In this document: positions 1 to 12,313 of the stretch, piece by piece
Position numbering within the stretch: the first letter of the stretch is position 1
Layout: every line of letters begins with the position of its first letter
From: Mercurialis annua
Taxonomy: Eukaryota > Streptophyta > Magnoliopsida > Malpighiales > Euphorbiaceae
Reading direction: 5' to 3'
DNA length: 64,000 bases
Assembly (NCBI RefSeq): GCF_937616625.2
Contig: NC_065571.1
Span: forward strand, 54,607,651 to 54,671,650
Notes under the pieces: model-generated
Databases searched by the model: none
What the model saw: only the letters and a program-made list of their open reading frames with translations
Told to the model about the DNA's origin: nothing
Made by a program: the position numbers and the translations under genes

Positions 1-37
1 TGAATTTTACTGTAATGATACGTAATACATCACATAC

Positions 38-968
38 CTCAAAAATAGTCGTTCCCAGTCGGTGTATCCCGCAAATAGAAGATTTTTACCAGTGGAATTT
101 CTTTGATGTTCATTCCTTCCAGTGAGTAGAATAATTGTAAATCCCAGACGCTTTAGCTCCTTGTACAAATTAAAACTTGCTGGTAAAGCCGGTGCTTCAG
201 CTAAATCCACCCACTCATCGAAAGATTTTTCATCAAACGGTTGGTATCTATATTCAGAACAATGCACACCTAGTTAATTCAAGGTATAAATGATGCAAAT
301 AATTTAAATTACTAGAGTTCTATTTTAATTGTACTATCAGTTTAATTGAATCAATTTTGGTCAGGTCATCAAAATTATGATAAATGGGGCAATCTCAAAA
401 TCAGAAAAATTCCAAATTTGTTTGAAGAGCCAAATAAATTGTTCCACATGTTCAGTTCTACTTGGTTTACCTTTACGTAAAATATACTAACAAATAATCG
501 TCATTCGTCAGACACAAATGAATTATTGAAACATAATCAACCAATCTCAAAAATAATCCAACGGCCAGAATTTAATACGTACCCGAATCCATGGACATCG
601 TAGTAGGGGAGATTGGAGAGCAGAGTTTCGTCAATATCGAAAACCCAAGCGTCCTTCCCGTCGCCGGTGACATTAACGGATTTAGCAAAAGAAATCGAAT
701 CAGCAGCGACGATTTCGGAGTCCGATAAGTAACGTTCGGTAGTCATGTAATCTTCCACGTAGCTTTCGCATCTTGCTGGAGCGTTGACCCAGTAACCGGC
801 GTTGTTTGTTTCAACTGAGAGTCTCCAGCTGTCGCAATAGATACCGTCGTCTTTGCTCCAAGTTTTGCGGGCGGTTGGGATTTGGATTGTGGATTGAGAA
901 AGAGCGAGGGGCAGGAAGGTAAATAGGAGGAAAAAAATTGAAATCGGAGAAGAAGATGATGACGCCAT
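38..968 (-). CDS. Acid phosphatase, plant HAD class B / VSP-like (5' part, gene leaves the window)
   Basis: Secreted or vacuolar phosphomonoesterase of the plant acid phosphatase / vegetative storage protein family. Exon 1 is 968-583 and exon 2 is 247-38; the rest lies beyond the left edge. Residues 1-25 form a signal peptide (Ser-rich start, then a Leu/Phe-rich core ending ALSQ). The HAD catalytic motif I appears as FDIDETLLSNLPYY, giving the DxDET nucleophile region. Exon 2 encodes the family block NLAEAPALPAS-like (here DLAEAPALPAS) and the motif II region ILLTGR. The junction was set by homology. Donor gtacgt after GG and acceptor tatag before A rebuild Gly followed by YQPFDEKSF, which keeps the spacing usual for the family. 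A nearer acceptor at 271-270 would break the frame. Exon 2 ends at an ag|gtatgt donor. C-terminal motifs III and IV are not visible, so activity cannot be judged. Family assignment is secure; substrate is unknown. Confidence 0.92.
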
Positions 969-3627
969 TGCTGGCGAGATGCCTTACCGGCGTTTTAGCC
1001 TCTCGCCGCCGGCGATGAATGGATTTGGAAAGAAATCAAAACTACTGCTCCGATTTCGAATTTCTTTTTTGGCTTAAGTTTGGTTACTATTAACTTATTT
1101 ACGTCTCTTTGGAGTTTAATCGTCGGAAAACGACGCCGTTTTGAGCCAGTCTTATAGAATTCTTTTGTTTAGCTGATGCGATAAACGACAAGACGTATAG
1201 TTTTATACTTCAAATTATTCCGCTGCTGCTATATATTTGGAATGAATAGTGCAAATGTTTGTAAATAAGGCTGAATTAGCATTTAGATAGGTTTTGACAG
1301 TCTGGTCAACTGCTGGATGTTTGCTAGATAATAGGAATTGATGATAATTACTACCTGATTAAAAAATCTTCAATAACAACTAATTACTTATCTAAAACTT
1401 TGACAGGAGTATTTTTCTAGATCAGCGCCATTACTTACCTACATATTATTTTGACAAATTTCTAAACCAAAAACAAACCGCACACATTATAAACCAGTAA
1501 AATTAATTTGGTTTGATTTAATAATTTTTTCTATAAAACCAGTTTAAACCATCATAAAAAAATATTTAAACTTTAAATAAACTTAACAATCAAGTTAATG
1601 AATGTAGACATTATTTAGGAAAAATACAAAATAACCGAAAATCATAGTAGTTCAGATAGTGGAGGAAGTTCACTGACGAGCCATAATTTTTTTTTGGAGG
1701 GACAAAAAAATTATAACTACCATTCATAAAAAGAACACTATAATTTTATCAAAGTTTAGCTAAGACCGGCTTATGTTTTATCGAGATTCAGCTAAGACCG
1801 GGTTACGTCCTCGGACACTGTTCAAAATACTCCACTAATATTTGTAAAAAGTTACAAACTAAAAAAGAATACAAAGCGAAGTTTATATGAGTTACTTAGA
1901 CTAGTTTGTGTGGAATGAAATGATTAAGAAGAAGAGAGTGGCTTTTTCTATAGGTGAAGGAAGATCCCACCTTCCACTTCCGAAATAATGTGGGACAAAA
2001 TCATATTATAAATTTGCTTATTTCAATATTTTATTTCAATTATTTTTTTTAATAAAATAAAAATTAGACCTATTTATTAATTAATTTAATATATAAATAT
2101 AAGAGTTTTATAATATTAAAATTTAAAAACAATTGAGTACAACCTAATTAATGAACATTATCTATACTTGATAAAAAAAATTCCCACTCTATTAAAAAGA
2201 CAATTGTTGAAGATATAATAGTATCTAGATTTAATAATTTTTTATTTCATTTTCTGGGAGGGCAAGTGCCATTGCATGCCTTCCTTTATCTCTGTCCATG
2301 AAGAAGTTAGTAAAACGTGTTAAATAAAATAGGCTTACTTAAGGTTGTTCCGAATTTTAAGGCCTCAACTAAAAATATATTTTACATGCTAAATTATGGC
2401 TACTCAGATAAGCCTTAAAATTAATTAAATAAATAAAAAATTAGTTACGGTATTTTCTGGGAGGGCAAGTGCCACTGCATGCCCTCCTTTATCTCTGTCC
2501 ATGAAGAAGTTAGTAAAACGTGTTAAGTGAAATAGACTTACTTAAGGTTGTTCCGAATTTTAAGGCCTCAACTAAAAATATATTTTACATGCTAAATTAT
2601 GGACTACTCAGATAAGCCTTAAAATTAATTAAACAAATAAAAAATTAGTTACGGGCTCCAAACTAAACCCACTCAATTCCATAATCCACCCCACACCGAA
2701 ACCTAACTTTGAAGAGGGGTTTATTATCTTCCCTTCAATACACTTATAAGCCCATAATATAAACTCAAGTGTCGTCTTTTAAATTTCCAATGTGGGACTT
2801 TTGCCTTTTAAATAACTCTTTAAAAAACAAAAACACACAATAAAAGTATACCTTATACACAAGAAATTCATTATCTCCAAGGTTCATCGGGTAAGATTAT
2901 GAATTTTGTACTAATAACATGTCAATTCAGATAATTAATTAGTATTCCAATTATTATAGAGCATTTAAATTAATTAAAAAAGTAAGTTCAACCATTGATA
3001 TGTCAATCGATGGATTTAATCTGATTACACTATATGTCAAATTATTAATAGAAAATCATAATTTTATATGATCAACTGAGTTACTATTGAAAAAACATAA
3101 TGAATATAAACAGAGAACATAAAAAAGAATACATGTGGAAGACAGGAAGAGTACTTAAGAACAAGCAAGTATAACTGTTGCAAATATAATAATACTCGAA
3201 TGTAGTAAAAGTAAACAAATAAGGGGAAAAGTGGAAATATATATGAGCAAAAAAAATTGAAACTACAGTTTCTGTACAGTTTAAATAAAATTGATTATAT
3301 ATGCAAAATATTTGCAAACTCGTACATATAAGAGCAATTATGAAACATAAATAAAACCCTCTACTACTCCTATTAGTATAAGGTGTTTGACAAAACCAAT
3401 CAAAACCCAAAAAGAATTGTGAATTCCAACTACCCTAAATCACCACACTGCTAGCCAAGAACAGAAGATCTTACAGAATTTCTGGATGAAAATTTCAGTA
3501 ATAAAAGAATTATCAGCAAAATTTTGAAAAAAGTGAAGTAAACTTGCAAAAAGAATAAATTTTTCTCAGCTCAGACAAACTAATCTGTTTGATCATCACC
3601 GCAGAGCGAAAAATATATGCTATAGCT
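969..3627. other. Intergenic region between the acid phosphatase promoter and the DUF1005 3' end
   Basis: No coding sequence is supported. 969-1250 is the likely promoter and 5' leader of the acid phosphatase gene, which is transcribed leftwards. 1430-1560 and 1660-1830 hold decayed repeat-like text, such as two copies of 'agctaagaccgg' about 40 bases apart. 2250-2654 is a tandem duplication listed separately. 3084-3410 has an open minus-strand frame rich in Phe and Tyr that looks like the AT-rich 3' flank of the DUF1005 gene and not a protein. Confidence 0.7.
2250..2654. repeat. Tandem direct duplication, two ~203-bp units
   Basis: Unit 1 is 2250-2450 and unit 2 is 2453-2654. Both start ttttctgggagggcaagtgc and end ttagttacgg. 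They differ by only a few substitutions and one inserted base, so the duplication is fairly recent. Neither unit has a long open frame. The unit carries no terminal inverted repeats, so it looks like a local duplication and not a transposon pair. Confidence 0.93.
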
Positions 3628-6033
3628 TCATGAAAACCAGTCTTGCTCATCGTAGCAAAGCTCCTTTCGAAGCTTATGCGAGAATAGACGACAAGCGTCC
3701 ATACTTAAATCAATTGCAGCTGAAACTGCTACAAATAAAGCAGCATCAGCCATACAAGTCACATGCTGAACACCAACTTGTACCACAGGCTTGCTAATTT
3801 TACCTTCGCCTTCGACGGTAGCGCCCATCACGAAACCTTTAACGGGTGATCTCGAACTCATCAAGCCTGAATCCTTCATTACTCTACTATCGATGCAAAA
3901 CTCTCCGCCTTTTCTTGAACTCATTGTAGCTTCAGCAATTGGGATACCGCGGCTTGGTCCACCATTGTCGATTACGAGCTCAAATTTGTAACCTAGACCG
4001 TCTATAGGACCTCTCTCTCGCCACGCCTCGAGACGACCCCATGGTTTCCAATTGCTGACTGAGAAACCGTTAGGTCTGAGTATTAACCATGCACCTGGGT
4101 TCGATCTGGAAACCCGGTCCGTCCCAGGGGAGGGAACGAATGGAGTGATGATTGAAGCGGCTGCTACTGGTGAGCCGGAGAGATCGTATATCATTATCAT
4201 CCATCCTTTTCTTTCCCTTCCTGGCCGTTCTTTTTCGCTGGAAAATGTACTTCTCCATCCTCTGTTGCCGTTGAGAGTGAAATCTGATGGCAGAGATCTG
4301 ATTATACAAAAGAGATTTAAAAATATTAAGTCTTGTTGAATACAAAAAAAGAAAAAAGTGCTGTAAGATTCGGACCAAATATTTGCACATGAAAGGGAAT
4401 CAGAGGTAGTTGTGTTTGACAGTTGAGGAAGATTTGCAAATTGTCTGTTTGACCAAACTGTTAGAGCATTTGAAAATGAACTAAACACTTAATTATTGAG
4501 CTGTCTAGTTTAAGTATTAGTTATTATTTAACAGCATTGTTTATGATAAACAAGTTCTAAATTAATTATCTTCCATAGTTGGTGAATCTACAAATTTTAT
4601 AATGGTCAATTTTAGGTGTTCTTGCTAAAATTTTATAATGGAAATTTATCTACAGGTAGCCATTCCTGAACCTCTGTTAGGGAAGAAATAGCAAGAAAGC
4701 AGACCAAAACGTCAAAATTCCAAATGTCTAAACATAAAAATGTAACAAATGTTCATTTTCCCCCTGAATTTGGCACAAACTGACAAAAGGTCAATTAACG
4801 TCAATTTCCTAGTTTTAGAAAAGACATCATAAACTTGACATTTTGGCCCGTTTTACTCCCTCAGATGAGGTGATAGAAAATGATTGAAGTATGACAATTT
4901 AAAATTAAAGGATAAAACGAAACAAAATATCAAGTTGAGGTTGTTGTTTCCAAAGTCATGAGTTTGACTTTAATTGATTTTTTTTGCCAAGTTTTGAGAC
5001 ATTGATAAAAATTATCATTCATACACTGAACTGAATTTCTAATTCTTTCCTTATAAGAAATTTCCTCTTTAAAAGTATGTTTCGTAGTATTGCTATCTTG
5101 TTAGATTAAATTACCAATTAGATCAAAAAACTTGCTATAGATAACAATAAATACAGAAATGGACTAACAAACACCCAAAAGTAATGAATGAATTGAAAAA
5201 CAAAAATAGCTAAAAAGGTGCCCCAACTTCGCATGTGGTGTTAGTTACCGGCTAAACAAAGAAATTGACAACCCACATGCTTATCTTATCAGAAATTCAC
5301 TAACCATTATTATTCCATATTCATTATTACCCTTAACTACCCACAATTAGCGCCATTTAGTGGACCTACTCCTACCCCACTAAAGTGCACCACATAGTAA
5401 AAGGTTGAAAACGTAAAAATCAAGGTTAGAAAGTTACCGAGTTCGTGAGTTCCGGTCAGCACTAAACTTGCAACTGAAAACAGGCTGTCGTATATTTCCT
5501 TGAATCTGAAAAACAACGGGGCTACACTCCGGTTCACCGCCGAACTGAAAAATAAACCGAGGGTCGGGTTCAGACCGAACCACTATATGAAGCTTAGCCG
5601 CCGGTTTATCAGGCTGGTTCCCAAGATTTAACCAACCATTTTGAAACACTCTTGAATTAGTCACGCCAGCATTACCTAACTCAATACTGACCTGAACTTT
5701 CCCAAGTAACTTCCCGCCGTTGACTCCACACGTGCGACCCATACGGCCGGTATAAACCTCCACGTGTAACGCAGTCGGCTTAGCAGAAAGACGACGGATA
5801 ACACTAGCGTCGAGATGAAAACCGGTAGCGGAGGTGGTGGTGTCCGGCGAGGAAGCCGAATCAGTACTACAGAGAGGGATGAGGGCAGTTTGGGAAGGGA
5901 AATTCTTGATACGTAGTTTACAAAAACACGGAGTGGCTGACGGATGAACACCGGAACCGGCGGGTTTAGTGGCTAGAGGAAGCTTTAAAGCGAGTGATTC
6001 GATAATTAAACGAACAAACGGACATGGATCCAT
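3628..6033 (-). CDS. DUF1005 family protein, 421 aa, two exons
   Basis: Plant-specific protein of unknown biochemical role; some Arabidopsis DUF1005 members are stress responsive. Exon 1 is 6033-5438 and exon 2 is 4297-3628, separated by an intron of about 1.14 kb. The donor gtaact and acceptor atcag rebuild an Arg codon (CG+A), so the frame runs NSRT-R-SLPSDF and the product is 421 aa. Family signatures seen are the start MDPCPFVRLIIESLALKLP, the block FQFGGEPECSPVVFQIQ, the ERKGWMIMIYDLSGSPVAAA stretch, the DRVSRSNPGAWLILRP block, and the C-terminal CMADAALFVAVSAAIDLSMD segment. No signal peptide is evident. From memory the closest Arabidopsis type is At4g29310. Upstream (6170-6210) the coding strand carries GAGAGA runs, a common plant promoter or leader feature. 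Intron 1 contains decayed repeat text around 4700-4950. Function is not known. Confidence 0.93.
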
Positions 6034-7091
6034 TGCTTGAATTGAAATTCTTGAGTCTGTATCTGGTTTGATTAAAATGTAGGTAAGTGGTTTGAAGACA
6101 TGAACTCTGTTGTTGATGATGATATGGAGAATGGTTGTCGGCTCTGACTGTACTGGTTTTAACCTTTTAAGTTTCTCTCTCTAGATTAGTTTTTTGTTTC
6201 TCTCTCTAACTATGGACTACTGCTGATGCATACAGCTTGACAAGTTTATACAAATAAAGCTGCTGCTTTGTTGCCTTGCTTGTTATTTTTTCTTTTTTTT
6301 CGCGGCAATTTTATATGGAGCGATCATAATTTGTTTTTGTTTTATACGATTTGTCGTTTTGTTGATCAGGTTGATGGTATTTAATATTTATTTTAAAAAA
6401 ATTAATATTCTCTTTAAAATAAGTTTATTCAAAATAAAGTTGGTACAAATCAATAGTCATGTATACTCTGTTCATAAATTAAAATAAGAAATAGAAAAGA
6501 GATTTATATGCTTAGATTTTAGTTGATAAAAATCGTAATACTATAAGCTTTATAGAAACAAATTTGATTTTATTACTTACAAAAATCTTAACAATTATTT
6601 TCCATAAATTTATTTTGAATTTGTATAAGATGACGTGTCATTCATTTGTAAATTGTAGGTGTAATTTTGCTGAGATGAATATCATTTTTAACAGTCACGT
6701 CATCGTATTATTAAACCGTATGTCAAATTAATTAAAAAAAAATTCTACTTTTTTTTTTTTTTTTTGATGGTAAAAATTTCTACTTATAATTGAGATATTT
6801 TAAGGTTTATGTTTATGATTAAATTAAACAAATAGATTTAATTTTTATATTTTTATATTATTGTTATTTTAGAAAATGTATTCATGAATATATTTAATAT
6901 TCAATATTGACTGAATATTAATTTTACCATTCTTAATAAATACATAAAATTATTTAGTATAAAAATATTAAGTTTTGTCTAATCTAAAAATATGTATTTA
7001 TATTTTTCTTTTAAATAAGTAATTGAATATTATCTAATCTAACTCGCATCATATTTACGATTTTATCCGACTATATAGAAGATGCATAGGG

Positions 7092-7315
7092 AAAAAATAT
7101 ACTCTAAACCATTTTAAATTCAATTTGTAGTTGTTTTTACTTTTGAAAAGTAAAAACATTTCCTTAAATATATTAAATTTGAGTTTATAAGTAAAATAAA
7201 CATAAAAAAATATACTCTAAACCATTTTAAATTCAATTTGTAGTGGTTTTTACATTTTAAAAGTAAAAACTTTTCCTTAAATATATTAAATTTGAGTTTA
7301 TAAATAAAATAAACA
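7092..7315. repeat. Tandem direct duplication, two ~112-bp AT-rich units
   Basis: Units 7092-7203 and 7204-7315 share aatatactctaaaccatttt at their starts and aaataaacat at their ends. They differ by a handful of substitutions. No coding potential. Confidence 0.9.
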
Positions 7316-8060
7316 TTAAAAGAGATATCGATTAATTATAAATAATTAAACATGCAACGCGACTTTTAATATGAAGATACTACAATATTCAACATCCTTT
7401 TAAATTAAAGAAAATTTATTATATTTAACCAATTTAATACAGTTATTATAAATTGAACAACGTAAATTTGTAATTCAAAATCTTTATTTATAATAAAAAA
7501 ATAAATTAATTAAATATAATAGTTCATGTCCAATTAAATTATGAGGTCATCTTGATTTAAAATATAATACTAAAAATTGAAACTATATTAAAAAGGTATC
7601 AACAGACTACTGAAATTTTAAACTCAATAAAAAATAAAATTAATAGGATAGAATGAGAAATTAGAGAGAAAATGAAAGATGAAATTAGCAACATGATAAT
7701 ATCGTGAGGGGTAGTGGGTTCAAAGACAGCTGGCGAAAGCTGTCACCACGTTGGCAATGGCCTCACAAATGCCAAGCTGGACGTTTTGATTTGGTTTGCT
7801 TAAAAAGTTTTCTCCGAAATATCAGCCAATAGACTGCCCCAATAAAGATTGGTTGACGTGGCATTCGCTGGCGCCGTTTCTTCTTCAATCGCCGCTTTAG
7901 ACGGCTACTCTCGACGGCGCTGTTTATATGAACCATAAAAATAAGATTAAACTTTTAACTTATCTCAAAAAAAAGTTACTACTTATATAATATTATTCCG
8001 TCTCATTTTATTTAAACAAATTTTTTATTTTAAATTTTTTATTTTAAATTTTTTATTTTA

Positions 8061-8744
8061 CTCCCTTTATTTTTATTTTAGGTGTTCCATTTTACTCTCT
8101 CCTTTTTTATTTAGTTTTAGTACAAATCATTTATTAACTAGTAGAGTTATATTAATATTTACTCCTATAATTTAAAATAAAAGGCCAACTTTCTTATTAT
8201 GTGTAATTTTGGCTAAATGGACAATTAAAAAAGAAGGGAAGGAATATTTGACAGATTTTATTTATTGTTTGCACTGTTTTTTTTTCTCTTTAATTAATGC
8301 ATTTAAAATTATATTTTTAAAAAATTGTAATGTATTTAATATAAGGCCAAATGACCAATAAATGCCAAACGTTTCATGAAAGTTTTACAAAAGTTCAAAA
8401 CTTTCAATTTTTTCCAATTTGTCATAAAACGAATAATTCCGTTTTAATTTTGTCTAATTATGTAATTTTGCTATGTCGCGTCTATATGACGCTGATGTGC
8501 ATGCCACACATCAGCACCATATAAGCAAAATTGTGTAGTTGGACAAAATTGAAACGAAATCACGAGTTATAGGACAAATTGGATAAAATTGAAAGGTTTG
8601 GACTTTTGTGAAACTTTTATAAAAAGTTTGATCTTTTTTAATTATTTGGTCTTAATATAATATGAAGATATAGAAATAAAGTTATTAAATTTCTTAAATA
8701 ATATGCAAGGACAAATTTTGTCAATTAGTTAGGGATAGAAGGAG
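8061..8744. mobile_element. Stowaway-like (Tc1/mariner) MITE, interrupted by a second MITE
   Basis: Left end ctccctttatttttatttta and right end (reverse complement) ctccttctatccctaacta resemble the Stowaway terminal word CTCCCTCCGTCCC, and both ends are flanked by TA (8059-8060 and 8745-8746). The element holds an independent inserted MITE at 8345-8651. Subtracting the insert and its duplicated target leaves about 368 bp. The ends have diverged more than those of the intact copy at 63366-63659, so this is the older insertion. Confidence 0.72.
8345..8651. mobile_element. Palindromic MITE with exact 9-bp target duplication (MULE-type)
   Basis: The two halves are inverted copies: ggccaaatgaccaataaatg at the left end matches the reverse complement of the right end, gaccaaataattaaaaaaga, and similarity extends inwards through aaagttttacaaaagttc. 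The flanks carry the same nine bases, ttaatataa, at 8336-8344 and 8652-8660. A 9-bp duplication is typical of Mutator-like elements. No ORF. Confidence 0.88.
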
Positions 8745-10050
8745 TATTATTAATTTAGTACTCTTATAATCCACTCTAATTGGGAAAACAATTCCCGGCA
8801 TAAAGTAAAGTAATTAAAATTTATTAAAAAATTGTCGATTAAAATGAAACATTAAAAAAAATCATATCAGTTAAATTAGAACAAAATTTACTTTATAATC
8901 ATAAATTTATTATTGTTTGCCTCAAAACGCAAGAAAGAAAAATATAAAAGTATTCAACCCCCCACCCCCCACAACAAAACCCGAGTCTTGTCTCATTTAA
9001 ACATGTTCATGGCCGGACTCAGGTTAGACCTACCTAACTTTTTTATCTTTGATGTAAGTCTGAATCTAACCCTAGCTTCATTTTTGTTGTCCAAATCCAG
9101 CCCTTACATTCTAGTTTGCGAGCTCCGGCCGAACTTTTGCACTACAAAAGAAATTATGAAAAATAAAAGACCGAGTCCCCATAAAATAGTAGAATCTTTC
9201 GAGTTTGGACTAGTTTAGTGTTCAAATCCGAACCTAAGTGAACGGGCCTGGGCATGACAGGTGAATATAAGGCCCATGAACAAATATATTATATTAAAGA
9301 AGAGACATAACTCATTTTCACATACATTTAAGAAGTTCGTATCATTTTCTAGTGCTATTTTATATAGAATTTTTTTTATTCCTTTTTCTTTCTAAAATTA
9401 ATAACTAACATTAAACATAATTTTCAATACCACTATTAATAGGGTAAAATCTAAAATGAAAAAGACTATATTAATTATCGTCTTCTTAATACATATGCAA
9501 AAAGCAAATATTTCTTTTTAAATGGGACGAAGAAGTGTATAATAACATTACTTCTGTATTTAAATATTAGTCATTCATATCAAAATAATATAAATTTATA
9601 AGTCAAAAGAATTGGCATTAGAGATTTACTTTTTATGTACCATTCGACTTGAATACAAATTAATTTAAATGTGAAAAATTCAAAGGTGACGTGTTATAAT
9701 TGAAATTAGTCAAGAATATTATGTATTGTTCCAAAAAGAATTCCTAAATGCATATTCTGAATGGTTAATGTATAATTTAACTCCTTTTGAAAGTTTTAAG
9801 TTGGCTTTTTTCTCTTTTATATTTAATTCAAATTTAACTCATATCGTTTACTGTTTTTAAAATCCATATATTGTTGAATCTAATATGTTGCTATTGAAAA
9901 GAAAATGTAAGTATAAAAACAAAGGTCATTGTGATATTTGTGTGATGAAGGCATCTATTCTAATTTTTATGAACACTGTCATGTTAGCTTGAAATAATAG
10001 CAGTTTTCTGATGATCTGACTTAAAATAAGACACCTATATTACAATCCAC

Positions 10051-11236
10051 TGTTTATAAAACTGGACCGGAAAGCGAACCAATTTTATTGAGTGTTTACG
10101 GTTCGACCGATTCAACCGGATTGGATTGGATTGGATCAAATTTATTAATTTTAATAAATATAAATAATATAAAATAAAAATGCCTACATCTATAAATAAG
10201 AAAATGATAGAAAATTTAAAAATTATTTTTAATATTTAATTATGCAAAATATAATTATAAGTGATCAATGTTTAAAAATATATAGAATAATTACTTTTAT
10301 GAGAAAAAGAGTAATTTTTTTCATTGTTTTTTAAATTAAAACTATATAATTAAAGTTATAAATAAAAAATACAATGGTATATTTAATAAAAATTAATTAT
10401 TAAATTTTGAAAGTGTAATTATAATTGATCAATATTTTAGTGTATATAAAATTATTTTATTGAATAAAAAAGTTAATTTTTATTAAAAATAGAGTAATTA
10501 TCAATTTCTGTAATCAAATTTAATAGATAAAAATATAATAATTTATTTAAATAAAAAAATATATTAAATTTTATTGTGTGAAATTTATTAAAAATAATAA
10601 ATATTTTAAAACAATATATTGGATAACTAATGTGTATATAAAAAAAAAGATGTGTTATATATGAGAGAGAAAATATTTTGTGGATAAAAGAGAGAGAAAA
10701 ATTGTTGTGTAAAAGAGAGAAAAAGAAGAGAGATTATTAGATAGATTCAATCTACCACGTTATCCGTGAATTAACCTATCATATTATGACATGTTATTAA
10801 AATAATGGTACTATTGTTATTTGTTTATTATTTTTTTACACTTTTGAATAGTAATATTACTATAATGCTATTATTTTAATGACGTGTCATAATGTGATAG
10901 GTTTAGTATATAGATGACGTGGTGTACTGAGTTTACCTAATAATTTCTCGAAAAAGAAAGTGTTATGTAAGATAAATAAAAATAAATGTGTTGTGTGGTT
11001 AAAAAAATTGACACATGCGTAGTGAACCACAATTTGGACAAAAAAATAACATTTCCACTCACTTTTTAAAAAAACCGGATTCATCCGGTTTTGGTCAGAA
11101 ACCGGTTTTTCCGGTTCAACTCGGTTTCTGACCGATTTTTTTAACTATGAAATTTTTATCCATAACTAGACCGGGTACCTAACTGGTTTTATATTAACTC
11201 GGTCCGACCGGCCAGTTCGGTCTGATTTTAACAACA
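10051..11236. mobile_element. Non-autonomous TIR element with GACCGG-rich ends
   Basis: The left end tgtttataaaactggaccgg pairs with the reverse complement of the right end, tgttgttaaaatcagaccga, and both subterminal zones repeat 'accgg' and 'ttcggtc' words. The interior is AT-rich, has no ORF, and contains related AT-rich blocks around 10200 and 10390. A large palindrome lies inside it (listed separately). I could not find a clean target-site duplication, so the exact borders and superfamily (hAT or Mutator) are uncertain. Confidence 0.55.
10752..10927. repeat. Near-perfect 176-bp palindrome nested in the TIR element
   Basis: Left arm beginning ctaccacgttatccgtgaat pairs with the reverse complement of the right arm, beginning caccacgtcatctatatact. 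The shared core reads acctatca followed by attatgaca. The arms nearly meet, so a transcript would fold into one long hairpin. It looks like a small palindromic MITE inserted in, or evolved within, the larger element. Confidence 0.8.
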
Positions 11237-11920
11237 TTACGACAATCAAACCTCTTGATCGCAGATCCCCTTACTATCTCAAAAGGATAAAAGATATAAT
11301 TGTGTTGGCACTTTAGTTCTTCAAGAAATTCATAGCATACAACCTTGAAAAATCGCTAAAAGGTCTGAAATAGTCGACAATAGACAAATTTATCATAAGA
11401 AAACTTGGAAAATGAATAAACACTTCGAAAAACGTAAGCAATTAAATTAAAGCTAAAATTAGAATCGGAAATTGGTGCACTAAATAGCTAAAAGCAAAAG
11501 ATAAATTCACCCCCTCATGACGTGTTCTGAACGGGTTCCAATTATGAAACGACACCTTTAAATTTTCTACATTAGATAAATTTTTATTCGAACCAGATAG
11601 GTTTTTTTTGCAGAAAACAAAACTTTAATCTCAAATTTCAAACGGTTGTATACACGAGTACAGTTCGAATCCGGTGTGTCTTAGGATTCTCTGTTGCACT
11701 TCATTGACACCAATCCCATCGCCACTCTGTTCTTTTGTTTCTTTTGGTTCATACGGACATTTTGTTTTTTCCTTTACTTTACAACCCATGTGAATCAATA
11801 CTCATAGAAGTCCTTATAGTCGGTCTTAATGGTAGGGCACGATTAATTAGTTATAATCAAGACTAGAGCTTTTTGGCAAATAAATGTTTTTATATGGGGC
11901 TAATGCCCTATTTATCCTTA

Positions 11921-12313
11921 CTAGTTTTATTTTACGTGTTTCACACGTGGCTTATAGTGTGAATCGTCAAATTATCAAATTATATTTAACATAATAGTTA
12001 ATTAGGAATAGTTTATCTTATTTAATATTTTAAATAATTTATTAATAGTTTAACATTTTTAATTGATATCTAAATTTTATATTTATAGAAAATTTAAATA
12101 GAAAATATCAAATAATAATTAAATTAATGATTAAAATAGTTTATTTTATTTTAAATTTTGTATGATTAAAAAATAATTAAAATACTAATAATTAATATAA
12201 TTTTAATAATTTTTTATTAATAATTAAATATTATAAAATGAATAAGACAATAACATAAACGTGCCTGTCCCCCCCCCCCCCTCCCGTTTCCGTGTTTTTA
12301 TATATAGTATAGA
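11921..12313 (-). mobile_element. Short non-autonomous Helitron, 393 bp
   Basis: Read on the minus strand, the 5' end is TCTATACTATATATAAAAAC, a typical plant Helitron start, preceded by A. The 3' end is a 6-bp-stem hairpin (ACGTGT, loop GAA, ACACGT), then nine A/T-rich bases and CTAG, followed by T. Insertion is therefore between A and T, with no target duplication, as expected for Helitrons. A run of 13 C (12269-12281) sits close to the 5' end. No ORF, so it would depend on a RepHel protein encoded elsewhere. Confidence 0.87.

Noticed and set aside
269..271. Splice acceptor tag at 273-270 for acid phosphatase exon 2
   Set aside because: Using it breaks the frame with the only good donor. 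The acceptor ending at 248 keeps frame and the family's spacing.
3084..3410. 108-codon minus-strand ORF rich in Phe, Tyr and Cys
   Set aside because: It lies in the AT-rich 3' flank of DUF1005, has low-complexity composition and no family resemblance.
4052..4339. Plus-strand ORF within the DUF1005 gene
   Set aside because: It is antisense to the conserved DUF1005 exon 2, which has strong family support; the reading frame is a shadow.
8913..9218. 101-codon plus-strand ORF
   Set aside because: No motif is recognised and the region resembles a decayed repeat (ttcatggccgg words) also seen inverted near 13.8 kb.
9003..9263. Possible TIR element with ends tgttcatggccggactc and (reverse complement) ctgtcatgcccaggccc
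   Set aside because: End match is weak and no target duplication was found, so I only mention it as decayed repeat text.
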